DNA of 64,000 bases from Achromobacter anxifer (GTDB lineage: Bacteria > Pseudomonadota > Gammaproteobacteria > Burkholderiales > Burkholderiaceae_B), in assembly GCF_903652925.1 (NCBI RefSeq), contig NZ_CAHLAR010000009.1, positions 236,452-300,451 of the forward strand, given 5' to 3'. Under the pieces are notes generated by a model that saw only the letters and a program-made list of their open reading frames with translations, was not told the origin of the DNA and did not search any database. Shown piece after piece: positions 1-8,281 of this stretch. Position 1 is the first letter of the stretch, and each line of letters starts with the position of its first letter. The translations under genes and the position numbers were made by a program.

Positions 1-313
1 CTGTACCCGCGGCCCGGACGGCCGGCAGGCCCATGAACCCGGCGACGGGATGAAAACAGACTTCGGCTGGCTGCTGCACAACTCGGCTCCTGTGTGACGA
101 CCCGCTGCCTGGGCAGCATCCGGGATCACTATTTAGATTCGATTGAATCGCTGTGCGATATGATCGTGTCGAAATAAGAGTAGCAAGCGTACAAGCATCC
201 AGCCAATTAGGGAGTTTCCCCTAATCGGTATTTTTATATCCGATTAATTTAGTATGGATTTTGCTAGCATCGGCGCCAGCGGCCAGCGCCAGCGCAGGGC
301 ACGGCCCCGGGAA
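1..313. other. Gene-poor left edge with overlapping inverted repeats
   Basis: No convincing complete gene is present. A plus-strand frame is open from position 2 to a TGA at 95-97 and could be the last 31 codons of a gene entering from the left, but nothing in it is recognisable. Positions 120-250 are AT-rich compared with the surroundings. They contain two inverted repeats that share bases: ATTAGGG/CCCTAAT (206-212 and 219-225) and TAATCGG/CCGATTA (222-228 and 240-246). These look like regulator sites or a weak terminator for the IclR gene that ends at 314. I cannot assign them. Confidence 0.5.
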
Positions 314-1177
314 TCAGGCGTCGTCGCCGGACGGCATCGCGCCGCGCAAGGCGCCGCCGGGCGGCTCCATTTCATAGAAGGGGCGCGTGCGCCCCAGCGT
401 GCGCGACGCGCTGATGGCGTGCGCAGTTTCCACCACTTGCGGACCGAACACCGCCTGCGCCTGCTCGAAGGACCAGCGGCTGGACGGCACGGACACGTTG
501 ACCGCCCCCACCGGCGTGCCGCCGGCGTCCAGCACCGCGGCGCTGACCGTGATGTCGCCCGGGTAGAACTCGCCGTCGGAACGCGCATAGCCATGGCGCC
601 GGGCGAACTCCAGCTCGGCCAGCAGCGCGTCCATGCCGGTGATGGTGGCGGCGGTGTAGGGCTTGCGGTCGCACTGTTCCAGCAGGCCGCGCGCGACCGC
701 CGGGTCCAGGCGGGCCAGCACCGCGCGCCCCGCGGCCGTGCAATACAGCGGCAGGCGCATGCCCACCGGCATGTTCACGAACATTTCCTTGTGGGTGGCG
801 AAGCGCGCCACGTAGACCATGTCCAGGCCGTCGGGCTCGGCCAGGCTGCAGGTTTCCTGGCTGTTGCGGTTGAGCGTGTGCAGGAACGGATTGCCGCCCA
901 GCACCAGCGGGCTGGTCTGGACATACTTCATGCCCAGTTCCAGCGACCAGGGACCCAGCGAGAACTTCTTGCTCACGGGGTCCTTGCGCAGGTAGCCCAG
1001 GGTCCACAAGGTATGGGCGAAGCGCTGCACCGAGCTCTTGCTCAGGCCGGTCGCTTCGGCCAGTTCCGGCAGGGTCATGGCCGGCTGGCCTTCGCTGAAG
1101 GCGCGCAGGACGGAGACGCCGCGCGCCAGCGCGGCGATGAACAATGGGGAATCCTCGGCGTTTCGGTTCTGCGTCAT
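314..1177 (-). CDS. IclR-family transcriptional regulator
   Basis: 287-residue DNA-binding regulator. The N-terminal winged helix-turn-helix (about residues 10-75) holds the typical segment with LPELAEATGLSKSSVQRF, followed by the C-terminal effector-binding domain, which is related to GAF domains and senses small aromatic or organic acids in this family. The ATG at 1177 is chosen because the family N-terminus starts close to it; an in-frame ATG at 1207 would add ten atypical residues, and neither has a strong Shine-Dalgarno. It is encoded opposite to the Bug/CoA-transferase genes and just downstream of an ABC receptor gene, separated from it by a terminator, so it is probably transcribed alone. 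The ligand is unknown; control of the neighbouring catabolic genes is an inference. Confidence 0.88.
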   Translation of the reverse strand: MTQNRNAEDSPLFIAALARGVSVLRAFSEGQPAMTLPELAEATGLSKSSVQRFAHTLWTLGYLRKDPVSKKFSLGPWSLELGMKYVQTSPLVLGGNPFLHTLNRNSQETCSLAEPDGLDMVYVARFATHKEMFVNMPVGMRLPLYCTAAGRAVLARLDPAVARGLLEQCDRKPYTAATITGMDALLAELEFARRHGYARSDGEFYPGDITVSAAVLDAGGTPVGAVNVSVPSSRWSFEQAQAVFGPQVVETAHAISASRTLGRTRPFYEMEPPGGALRGAMPSGDDA

Positions 1178-1256
1178 GGCGCGTGGGGCGTCCAATGGAA
1201 AGCGCATAGCGTACCGTATAACGGTGCGAACGTATCGCGTGGCGATGCCATAAAAA

Positions 1257-1281
1257 AACGGCCCGGAAGCTCCGGGCCGTT
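1257..1281. terminator. Rho-independent terminator after the ABC receptor gene
   Basis: Strong GC hairpin (AACGGCCCGGA / TCCGGGCCGTT, loop AGC) with an A-tract at 1252-1258 that reads as a U-tract on the minus strand. It lies between the stop of the minus-strand receptor gene (1298) and the start of the IclR gene (1177), so it insulates the two. Confidence 0.85.
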
Positions 1282-1297
1282 TCGACCAGCGCAGGCC

Positions 1298-2320
1298 TCA
1301 GCGGATCGGCCAGGGATACATGGCGCCGCCCTTGTTCCACAACGCATTCGTGCCGCGTTGCAGGCCCAGCTTGCTGTCCTTGCCGACGTTGCGCTCGAAC
1401 ACTTCGCTGTAGTTGCCCACGGCCTTGATGGCGTTGTAGGCCCACTTTTCATCCAGGCCCATGTTCTTGCCGGCGCCCGGCGTCACGCCCAGAATGCGCG
1501 CGATGTTGGGGTTGTTGCTCTTGAGCATCTCGTCCACGTTCTTCTGCGTGATGCCGTATTCCTCGGCCTCCATCAGCGCGAACAGCGTCCAGCGCACGAT
1601 GCCCAGCCAGTTCTCGTCGCCCTGGCGCACCATGGGGCCCAGCGGCTCCTTGGAGAAGCGTTCCGGCAGGATCTCGTAGTCGTCCGGTTTGGCGACCTGC
1701 GTGGCGCGCACCGCGGCCAACTGCGAAGCGTCGTCGGTGAAGGCGTCGCAACGGCCCGACTCGAAGGCGCGCACGACCTCGGTCACCTTGTCGATCACCA
1801 CCGGCTTGAACTCGATGTTGTTGGTGCGGAACCAGTCGGCCAGGTTGAGTTCGGTGGTGGTGCCGGGCTGCACGCAGACCGTGGCGCCGTTGAGTTCCTT
1901 GGCGCTCTTCACGCCCAGCTTCTTGTTCACCAGGATGCCCTGGCCATCGTAGAAGCTGGCGGCCACGGCCGCCAGGCCCAGCGAGGTGTCGCGGGTCTGC
2001 GTCAGCGTGACGGTGCGCAGCAACACGTCCACTTCGCCCGATTGCAGCGCCGTGAAGCGCTGCTGCGTGGACAGCGGCGTGCCCTTGAATTTGGTCGGAT
2101 CACCGAACACGGCCGCCGCGACCGCGCGACAGATGTCCACGTCCATGCCTTCCCATTCGCCCTTGCTGTTGGTGGCCGAAAAGCCGGATACGCCGTCGGT
2201 CAGGCCGCACTGCACGAATCCTTTTTTCTTCACGGCATCGAGGGTGGGTCCCGCCACCGCCGCCTGGGATGCGCAAGCCAGGGCCAGGGCGCCGGCTGCA
2301 AACAAGATGGACCGCTTCAT
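1298..2320 (-). CDS. Amino-acid ABC transporter substrate-binding protein (AapJ/GltI type)
   Basis: 340-residue periplasmic receptor of the SBP_bac_3 family. It begins with a clear signal peptide (MKRSILFAAGALALACASQA, cleavage near AVA-G). The mature part starts DAVKKKGFVQCGLTDGVSGF, typical of the AapJ general L-amino-acid receptor group, and contains the family segment with MDVDICRAVAAAVFGD. The ATG at 2320 is preceded by AGGAGAAG at good spacing; longer upstream frames lack a signal peptide. No permease or ATPase gene is adjacent, so it is an orphan receptor that may serve a transporter encoded elsewhere. Substrate specificity is not deducible beyond polar amino acids. Confidence 0.9.
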   Translation of the reverse strand: MKRSILFAAGALALACASQAAVAGPTLDAVKKKGFVQCGLTDGVSGFSATNSKGEWEGMDVDICRAVAAAVFGDPTKFKGTPLSTQQRFTALQSGEVDVLLRTVTLTQTRDTSLGLAAVAASFYDGQGILVNKKLGVKSAKELNGATVCVQPGTTTELNLADWFRTNNIEFKPVVIDKVTEVVRAFESGRCDAFTDDASQLAAVRATQVAKPDDYEILPERFSKEPLGPMVRQGDENWLGIVRWTLFALMEAEEYGITQKNVDEMLKSNNPNIARILGVTPGAGKNMGLDEKWAYNAIKAVGNYSEVFERNVGKDSKLGLQRGTNALWNKGGAMYPWPIR

Positions 2321-2652
2321 GATCGCTTCTCCTGAGATGGATGCCGCGCCGGCTTGTAAGCCAGTCGCGGTTGAAACCGAGCCCTGCCTTACCGGGCCGG
2401 CCGCCAGATTAAGCGATGTCCACCGAGCGGACAACGCAACGCCGCCTAGTGGAAACCCGGAGGAAATGCCGCCTGCCCAGTGATTACAGCGATGTCCGGT
2501 GAACGAACTTTATCCGCCCACCCGACGGCGGCCCGCGCTTACCTTGCGTGCCATACTTTTTTCGCGTCCCGGGCCCGCCGCTGCCGGCGCCGCAATCTCT
2601 CAAAAAAACGGCCGCGCCTGGATCGCGGCCGGCTCATGGAGGAGACCAACCC
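2321..2652. promoter_or_regulatory. Divergent intergenic region with a minus-strand terminator-like hairpin
   Basis: This 332-bp gap separates the divergent ABC receptor (minus) and Bug receptor (plus) genes and must hold both promoters. At 2609-2631 there is a hairpin CGGCCGCG / CGCGGCCG with seven A bases before it (2602-2608). Read on the minus strand this is a full rho-independent terminator, although no minus-strand gene ends here. Read on the plus strand it is a stem in the leader, ending only a few bases before the ribosome-binding site GGAGGAG of the Bug gene. Short reading frames in the gap have no recognisable product. Confidence 0.6.
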
Positions 2653-3651
2653 ATGGCATGTGCAAGCTTCTTGCAGTCCCGCCGCAGCACCCTCAAAACC
2701 CTGCTGTGCGCCACCCTGGCGGCGACCGGACTCGCCGCCGGCGCCGTCCACGCGGCGGATGACTGGCCCAGCAAGCCCATCAAGGTCATCGTGCCGTACA
2801 CGCCCGGCGGCTCGACCGACATCGTCACCCGCATCGTGATGGACAAGCTGGGCCCGCGCCTGAAGCAGACCATCATCATCGAGAACCGCCCAGGCGCGAA
2901 CAGCAGCGTGGGAGCGGGCATCGCCGCGAAAGCGGAGCCGGACGGCTACACCTTTCTGTCCATACTTCCCGCCTACATCATCAATTTCCATCTGTACAAG
3001 CTGGGCTACAAGCCCGCCGACCTGACGCCCGTGGCGCAGATGGCCGATCTGCCGCTGTTCCTGTTCGTGGCCGAAGACATACCGGTGAAGACCGTGGCCG
3101 AACTGGTCGAGTACGGCCTCAAGAATCCGGACAAGCTCACCTACGCCTCCAGCGGCAACGGCTCCAGCGCGCACCTGACCGGCGCCGATTTCGCGCTGCA
3201 AAGCAAGATCACGATGACGCACGTGGCCTACAAGGGCAGCGCCCCCATCCTGGCCGACCTGCTGGGCGGCCGGGTCTCGATGGTGTTCGACCCCATCCTG
3301 GTGCCCATGCAATACGTGAAGCAGAACCGGCTGAAGGCGCTGGCGTTCACGGGCAAGGAACGCTGGCCCACCGAACCCTCGATTCCCACCATGGAGGAAG
3401 CGGGCCTGCCCGGCTTCGTCACGGGATCCTGGGCCGGGCTGATGGCCCCGGCCGGCACGCCCGCGCCCATCATCGAACGCATGGCGCGCGAGATCAGCGA
3501 GATCGTCAAGGAACCCGACGTCAGGCAGAAGTTCCTGGATGCCGGCTTCCTGCCCGCCAGCGGCACCACCGCCCAATTCGCGGAGCTGATGAAGACGGAC
3601 TCGGCGCGCTATGCCGGGATCATCAAGCAGGCGCGCATCACCGTGGATTGA
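2653..3651 (+). CDS. Bug/TctC-family tripartite tricarboxylate receptor
   Basis: 332-residue periplasmic solute receptor of the Bug family, which is greatly expanded in Bordetella and Achromobacter. The signal peptide has twin arginines (SRRSTLKTLL) and an AVHA-A cleavage site. The mature protein opens with WPSKPIKVIVPYTPGGSTDI and carries the conserved block IIENRPGANSSVGAGIAAKAEPDGYT, both family hallmarks. The ATG at 2653 has GGAGGAG at good spacing. No TctA/TctB membrane genes are nearby, as is usual for this family. It lies 14 bp upstream of the CoA-transferase genes and is probably co-transcribed, so it may import the aromatic or carboxylic acid that they process. Confidence 0.92.
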   Translation: MACASFLQSRRSTLKTLLCATLAATGLAAGAVHAADDWPSKPIKVIVPYTPGGSTDIVTRIVMDKLGPRLKQTIIIENRPGANSSVGAGIAAKAEPDGYTFLSILPAYIINFHLYKLGYKPADLTPVAQMADLPLFLFVAEDIPVKTVAELVEYGLKNPDKLTYASSGNGSSAHLTGADFALQSKITMTHVAYKGSAPILADLLGGRVSMVFDPILVPMQYVKQNRLKALAFTGKERWPTEPSIPTMEEAGLPGFVTGSWAGLMAPAGTPAPIIERMAREISEIVKEPDVRQKFLDAGFLPASGTTAQFAELMKTDSARYAGIIKQARITVD

Positions 3652-3665
3652 GCGCGGAGGCCCTC

Positions 3666-4346
3666 ATGATCGACAAGTTCTACGACACGCCCGAGGCGGC
3701 CGTCTCGGACATCCACGATGGCGCCACCGTGCTTATCAGCGGCTTCGGCGGAGCCGGCATGCCCACCGAGCTGATCCACGCGCTGATCGCGCAGGGCGCG
3801 CGCGATCTCACCGTGGTCAGCAACAACGCCGGCAACCACGAGACCGGCCTGGCCGCGCTGATCAAGGCCGGACGCGTGCGCAAGGTGATCTGCTCGTTTC
3901 CCAAGGCCTCGCATTCCTGGGTCTTCGACGAGCTCTACCGCCAGGGCAGGATCGAGCTGGAATGCGTGCCGCAGGGCACCATCGCCGAACGCCTGCGCGC
4001 GGCCGGCGCCGGCTTGGGCGGGTTCTACACGCCCACGGCCTACGGCACCGAACTCGCGCGCGGCAAGGAGACCCGCATGATCGATGGCCGCGGCCACGTC
4101 TTCGAGCATCCCTTGCATGGCGACTTCGCGCTGGTGAAGGCGGACCAGGCCGACCGCTGGGGCAACCTCACCTACAACAAGAGCGCGCGCAACTTCGGGC
4201 CCATCATGTGCATGGCGGCGAAAACCGCCATCGTGCAGGTGCGCGCCAAGGTCGCGTTGGGCGAGCTGTCGCCCGAGTCGGTGGTGACGCCAGGCATCTT
4301 CGTCAAGCGCGTCACCCAGGTCGCCAACGCGGCCTTCTCCAGCTAG
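3666..4346 (+). CDS. pcaI: 3-oxoacid (probably 3-oxoadipate) CoA-transferase subunit A
   Basis: 226-residue alpha subunit of a family I CoA-transferase, which moves CoA from succinyl-CoA to a 3-oxoacid. The N-terminal GATVLISGFGGAGMPTELI and the segment DRWGNLTYNKSARNFGPIMCMAA are typical. Residues around VSNNAGNHETGLAAL and VRKVICSFPKASHSWVFDELYRQGRIELE resemble PcaI more than acetoacetate transferases. The ATG at 3666 has GGAGG 7 bp upstream. It is followed by the beta subunit 27 bp later and a PcaR-like regulator, which supports a role in the beta-ketoadipate route; a different branched 3-oxoacid remains possible. Confidence 0.85.
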   Translation: MIDKFYDTPEAAVSDIHDGATVLISGFGGAGMPTELIHALIAQGARDLTVVSNNAGNHETGLAALIKAGRVRKVICSFPKASHSWVFDELYRQGRIELECVPQGTIAERLRAAGAGLGGFYTPTAYGTELARGKETRMIDGRGHVFEHPLHGDFALVKADQADRWGNLTYNKSARNFGPIMCMAAKTAIVQVRAKVALGELSPESVVTPGIFVKRVTQVANAAFSS

Positions 4347-4373
4347 CGCCTGTCGAACCCAAAAGGAATCCGC

Positions 4374-5015
4374 ATGTTCCAACCCCTGACCCGCGAGGCC
4401 ATGGCGCGCCGCCTGGCCCAGGACATTCCCGACGGCAGCTATGTCAATCTGGGCATCGGCATGCCCGTGCTGGTGGCGGCGCACCTGCCCGCCGGCCGCG
4501 AGATCGTGCTGCACAGCGAAAACGGCATTCTGGGCATGGGCCCGCCCCCCGCCGAGGGCGAGGTCAACCTGGACCTGATCAACGCCGGCAAGCAGCCGGT
4601 GACGCTGCTGAAAGGCGGCGCGTACTTCCATCACGCGGATTCATTCGCGATGATGCGCGGCGGCCACCTGGACATCTGCGTCATGGGCGGCATGCAGGTC
4701 GCCGCCAATGGCGACCTGGCCAACTGGTCCCTGGCCAAGCCGGGCGAAGCGCCCGCCGTGGGCGGCGCGATGGACCTGGCGGTGGGCGCGCGCAGCGTCT
4801 ACATCATGATGGAACACAACAGCAAGAACGGCGAACCCAAGATCGTCGAACGCTGCTCCTACCCGCTGACAGGCGCCGGCGTGGTGGACCGCATCTACAC
4901 GGACCTGGCGGTCATCGAAGTCACGCCGGACGGGCTGCTGGTTCGGGATATGATCGACGGCATGACCCTGACAGCACTCCAGGCGCGCACCGGCGCGCCG
5001 CTGCGCGCAGCCTGA
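4374..5015 (+). CDS. pcaJ: 3-oxoacid (probably 3-oxoadipate) CoA-transferase subunit B
   Basis: 213-residue beta subunit, the partner of the preceding gene. The catalytic glutamate that forms the glutamyl-CoA thioester lies in the motif SENGILGMGP (Glu at about residue 49), and the glycine-rich YVNLGIGMPVLVA precedes it. The C-terminal segment VVDRIYTDLAVIEVTPDGLLVRD is the usual family ending. AAGGA precedes the ATG. The stop overlaps the start of the downstream regulator by one base (TGATG), so the two are translationally coupled. Substrate assignment rests on neighbourhood and overall similarity to PcaJ. Confidence 0.87.
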   Translation: MFQPLTREAMARRLAQDIPDGSYVNLGIGMPVLVAAHLPAGREIVLHSENGILGMGPPPAEGEVNLDLINAGKQPVTLLKGGAYFHHADSFAMMRGGHLDICVMGGMQVAANGDLANWSLAKPGEAPAVGGAMDLAVGARSVYIMMEHNSKNGEPKIVERCSYPLTGAGVVDRIYTDLAVIEVTPDGLLVRDMIDGMTLTALQARTGAPLRAA

Positions 5016-5842
5016 TGCGGCCCAATCTTCCTCCGCCCGGCTATGCCGCGCCGCTCGCGGCGGAAGACCATCCCGACCAGCTGCGCGGCGACCCGGACTA
5101 CATGCTGACGCTGGCGCGCGGCCTGCACGTGATCCGCGCCTTCGGCACGCGCCGCCACCCGCAGACCGCGGCCGAACTGAGCCGCCGCGCGGGCCTGCCC
5201 CGCGCCGTGGTGCAGCGCTGCCTGCACACGCTGATCCTGCTGGGCATCGCCGAGCAGCACGGCAGGCTGTATGTGCTGACGCCGCGCATCCTGGGCCTGG
5301 GCTACGCCTACTTCTCATCCACGCCCTTCGTCTCGCTGGCGCAGCCGGTGCTGGAAGAGCTCAGCGCCACGATCAACGAAACCTGTGCGCTGGCCATCAT
5401 GGAAGGCCACGAAATGCTGTATCTGGCGCGTTCCGAGGTCAACCGCCTGCTGGCCACGTCGATGGGGCTGGGCAGCAGGCTGCCTGCGTACTGCACGTCC
5501 ATCGGCCGGGTGCTGCTGGCGCAACTGCCGGAACCGGCCCTGGCCCGCTACTTCGCCGCGACCGAGCTGCAGCCCTACACGGAATTCACGCTGGTGACCG
5601 AAGACAGGCTGCGCGCCGAACTCGCACGCATCCGCGAGCAGGACTACGCCGTCGTTGACCAGGAACTGGAATTGAACGTGCGCGCCATCTCGGTGCCCGT
5701 GCGCTCGGCCAGCGGCAAGGCTTGTGGCGCGGTCAACGTCAGCGTCAAGGCGGCGCGGGTGCCGCTGAACCGGTTGACGGAGGAATTCCTGCCGCCGTTG
5801 CGACAGGCGGTGGAGAGAATCGGGGAATTCCTGGCCGCGTAG
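5015..5842 (+). CDS. IclR-family regulator, PcaR/PobR subgroup
   Basis: 275-residue regulator of the subgroup that controls protocatechuate/3-oxoadipate genes. A short variable N-terminus is followed by YMLTLARGLHVIRAFG, the HTH region (AAELSRRAGLPRAVVQRCLHTL), and the effector domain with LPAYCTSIGRVLLAQLP and the C-terminal VRAISVPVRSASGKACGAVNVSV. The start ATG overlaps the stop of the CoA-transferase beta subunit. Its position as last gene of the operon suggests that it regulates receptor plus transferase expression in response to a pathway intermediate. The effector is not known. Confidence 0.88.
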   Translation: MRPNLPPPGYAAPLAAEDHPDQLRGDPDYMLTLARGLHVIRAFGTRRHPQTAAELSRRAGLPRAVVQRCLHTLILLGIAEQHGRLYVLTPRILGLGYAYFSSTPFVSLAQPVLEELSATINETCALAIMEGHEMLYLARSEVNRLLATSMGLGSRLPAYCTSIGRVLLAQLPEPALARYFAATELQPYTEFTLVTEDRLRAELARIREQDYAVVDQELELNVRAISVPVRSASGKACGAVNVSVKAARVPLNRLTEEFLPPLRQAVERIGEFLAA

Positions 5843-5844
5843 GC

Positions 5845-6014
5845 TGGGCGAAGCGCGAGAGTTCTTGAGTAAGAACGCTGACCTCAAGCGCGCGTAACCC
5901 ATGCTGCCGTGAGCAAGTAACGCCTGCGGCGGCCGGAAAACAGTCTATTGCGACAGCATGGGTTGCGCGCGTTCCACGTTGGAGTTCTTGCTTAAGAACC
6001 CTTGCGCTTCACCC
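5845..6014. repeat. Long inverted repeat (two arms of about 60 bp) between convergent genes
   Basis: Arm 1 (5845-5906) and arm 2 (5954-6014) are imperfect reverse complements separated by a loop of about 47 nt. Shared blocks include the GAAGCGC end, a local palindrome GTTCTTgagtAAGAAC (5861-5876) matched by GTTCTTgcttAAGAAC (5984-5999), the GCGCGC core and the loop-proximal pair ACCCATGCTG / CAGCATGGGT. The element fills the space between the plus-strand IclR gene and the end of minus-strand tsaC. It could act as a bidirectional transcription barrier or be a copy of a dispersed palindromic repeat. No protein is encoded. Confidence 0.85.
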
Positions 6015-6017
6015 CTC

Positions 6018-7070
6018 CTACAGATCCGTCGTATCCAGCGTGAAAGCCGCGGCGGCGCGGCCGATGCGGTCGTTGACGGCGTGCCAGTCGTCGGTGGCGG
6101 GCGGCGCCTGCACGATGATGCGCGCGTAGCCCTGCTTGTCCAGGTCGCGCAGCAGGCCGTAGAGCGCCTGGGCATAACGCGCCGGATCGGCGGGCACGGC
6201 CTGCCATTGCACCCGGGCGTCCAGCGCGGCAGGACGATCGCCGTAGGCGACCACCACCACCTTGCCTTCAGGCAGACCCTGGCCTTGCGTCACGGCCTGC
6301 AGGCGCGCGTCGGAAGCCAGCTCCAGCGCCGTGCGCGGCGCGTAGTGCGCCTTCAGCGTGCCCGAGGCGCGCGGCGCGGCCGCATCGGGCGCGAAGACCT
6401 GCACGCCCAGCACGGCTTCGATCTGCGCGGCGCTGATGTGGCCGGGACGCAGCAGCACGGGGCCGGCGCCGCGGTCCAGGCGCGACAGGTCCAGGATGGT
6501 GGACTCGATGCCCACTTCCGAAGCGCCGCCTTCCAGCACCGGCATGCCGGCCGCGACTTCCTCGGGGAATTCGCTGCGCACATGCTCGGCGCGCGTCGGC
6601 GACACCTGGCCGAACTTGTTGGCCGACGGCGCCGCGACCCCGCCCTGCCCGTTGGGCTTGCCCGCGGCAAAGGCCGCCAGCAGCGCCTGGGCCACGGGAT
6701 GCGAGGGGCAGCGGATGCCGATGCTGTCCTGGCCGCCGCTCACCGTATCCGCGATGTGCGGCGCGCGCTTGAGGATCAGCGTGAGCGGACCGGGCCAGAA
6801 GGCGTCGATCAGCAGGCGTGCCTCGGCCGGCACTTCCGCCGCCCAGTACGACAGGTCGCCTTGCGGCGCGATGTGCACGATGACGGGATGGTTGGACGGC
6901 CGGCCCTTGGCCGCGTAGATCTTGGCCACGGCTTGCGGGTTTTCCGCGTCCGCGCCCAGGCCATAGACGGTCTCGGTGGGGAACGCGGCCAGCTCGCCGT
7001 CCAGCATGCGTTGCGCGGCGTAGGCGATCTCCGCGGCGCTGGCGGAGCCTGACGGGGGCAAGGAGGTCAT
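6018..7070 (-). CDS. tsaC: L-threonylcarbamoyladenylate synthase (Sua5/YrdC type)
   Basis: 350-residue cytoplasmic enzyme that makes threonylcarbamoyl-AMP from threonine, bicarbonate and ATP for the t6A37 tRNA modification. The YrdC domain (about residues 10-210) shows LAAFPTETVYGLGADA, KIYAAKGRPSNHPVIVHI, FWPGPLTLILKR and the signature RCPSHPVAQALL. The C-terminal part (from about 220, ARASGTLKAHYAP region) is the extra Sua5 domain, so this is the long form. It begins 16 bp after purK stops, suggesting a purE-purK-tsaC operon, and its stop abuts the long inverted repeat. Confidence 0.93.
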   Translation of the reverse strand: MTSLPPSGSASAAEIAYAAQRMLDGELAAFPTETVYGLGADAENPQAVAKIYAAKGRPSNHPVIVHIAPQGDLSYWAAEVPAEARLLIDAFWPGPLTLILKRAPHIADTVSGGQDSIGIRCPSHPVAQALLAAFAAGKPNGQGGVAAPSANKFGQVSPTRAEHVRSEFPEEVAAGMPVLEGGASEVGIESTILDLSRLDRGAGPVLLRPGHISAAQIEAVLGVQVFAPDAAAPRASGTLKAHYAPRTALELASDARLQAVTQGQGLPEGKVVVVAYGDRPAALDARVQWQAVPADPARYAQALYGLLRDLDKQGYARIIVQAPPATDDWHAVNDRIGRAAAAFTLDTTDL

Positions 7071-7085
7071 GGACGTCGTCGCGCT

Positions 7086-8276
7086 TTACTCGGGAGCCTG
7101 CATGCCCAGCGCCGCCGCCACGCGGGCGGCGTCGTCGCGGGCCTGCTGCAAGGTCGGCGCCACGATCGTGATGTGGCCCATCTTGCGGCCGCGGCGCGCT
7201 TCGCGCTTGCCGTACAGGTGCAGCTTGGCGGTGGGCACCTTCAGCGCGGCGGCCCAGTCGGGCTCGCGCTGCGCCGTGGCGGTGGCCGACGGATACCAGA
7301 TGTCGCCCAGGATGTTCAGCATGACGGCAGGCGCCAGCAGGTCGGAGCCGCCCAGCGGCAGGCCGGCCATGGCGCGCGCCTGCTGCTCGAACTGGCTCGT
7401 CAGGCAGGCGTCCATGGTGTAGTGGCCGCTGTTGTGCGGACGCGGCGCGATCTCGTTGACGATCAGGCTGCCGTCCTTGAGCACAAAGAACTCCACGCAC
7501 AGCACGCCGTGGTAACCCAGGCCTTGCGCGATGGCCTGCGCGGCCTGCGTCGCGCAGGCCTGCCTTTCGGCATGGGCTGCGTCCTGCTGCACCGGCGCCG
7601 CCGTCGACACCGCCAGGATGCCGTCGCGGTGCACGTTGCGCGCCACCGGAAACACCACGCTCGCGCCGTCGAAGCCGCGCGCCAGAACCACGGAGATTTC
7701 GTAGTCCAGCGGCATCAGCGCTTCCAGCACGCACGCCACGCCGCCGAACTCGGCGAAGGCGGCCAGCGCTTCCTCGCGCGTATTGATGCGGGCCTGGCCC
7801 TTGCCGTCGTAACCCAGGCGGGCGACTTTCAGAATGCCGGGGAACAGAGCCTGCGACGCGGCGCGCAAATCGGCCTCGCTGCGGATGGCGGCGTGCGGCG
7901 CAACAGCAATGCCCTGCGAGGCGATGAAGGTCTTTTCGGCGATGCGGTCCTGCACGATGGCCACAGCGTCGGCCGCCGGGCTGACGCGGCAGCGCGTGGC
8001 CAGCGTGCGCAGGCTGTCGGCGGGCACGTTCTCGAATTCGGTGGTGACGGCCTGACAGGTCTGCGCCAGGCGCGCAAGGCCGTCCTCGTCGTCATAAGCC
8101 GCCTGGATGTGCAGGTCAGCCACCATGCCCGCCGGACATTCGGCAGCCGGGTCCAGCACCGCGACCTTGTAGCCCAGGCTCTGCGCCGCATGGCAGAACA
8201 TGCGGCCCAATTGGCCGCCACCCAGCAAACCCAGCCAGCCGCCGGGAGCAATCATGAAAGCAGTCGATTGAGTCAT
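7086..8276 (-). CDS. purK: N5-carboxyaminoimidazole ribonucleotide synthase
   Basis: 396-residue ATP-grasp enzyme of purine synthesis that converts AIR, ATP and bicarbonate to N5-CAIR. The N-terminal WLGLLGGGQLGRMFCHAAQSLGYKVAVLDP is the typical PurK start. Later motifs include TTEFENVPADSL, LGYDGKGQARI and NEIAPRPHNSGHYTMDAC, which covers the metal/ATP site. The ATG at 8276 lies 5 bp after the purE stop; a longer in-frame extension into purE is an overlap artefact. Conserved partner of purE. Confidence 0.95.
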   Translation of the reverse strand: MTQSTAFMIAPGGWLGLLGGGQLGRMFCHAAQSLGYKVAVLDPAAECPAGMVADLHIQAAYDDEDGLARLAQTCQAVTTEFENVPADSLRTLATRCRVSPAADAVAIVQDRIAEKTFIASQGIAVAPHAAIRSEADLRAASQALFPGILKVARLGYDGKGQARINTREEALAAFAEFGGVACVLEALMPLDYEISVVLARGFDGASVVFPVARNVHRDGILAVSTAAPVQQDAAHAERQACATQAAQAIAQGLGYHGVLCVEFFVLKDGSLIVNEIAPRPHNSGHYTMDACLTSQFEQQARAMAGLPLGGSDLLAPAVMLNILGDIWYPSATATAQREPDWAAALKVPTAKLHLYGKREARRGRKMGHITIVAPTLQQARDDAARVAAALGMQAPE

Positions 8277-8281
8277 TCTGA

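Noticed and set aside
2-97. 3' end of a plus-strand gene entering from the left
   Set aside because: 31 open codons with fair composition but no recognisable motif; too short to support as a gene.
254-2335. 693-codon plus-strand frame across the IclR and ABC receptor genes
   Set aside because: It is antisense to two clear genes, is rich in His, Arg and Gln, and has no family motifs. This is the usual shadow of high-GC third-position bias.
3611-5014. Long in-frame extension upstream of the PcaR-like regulator
   Set aside because: Runs through both CoA-transferase genes in another frame; the real start is the ATG at 5015.
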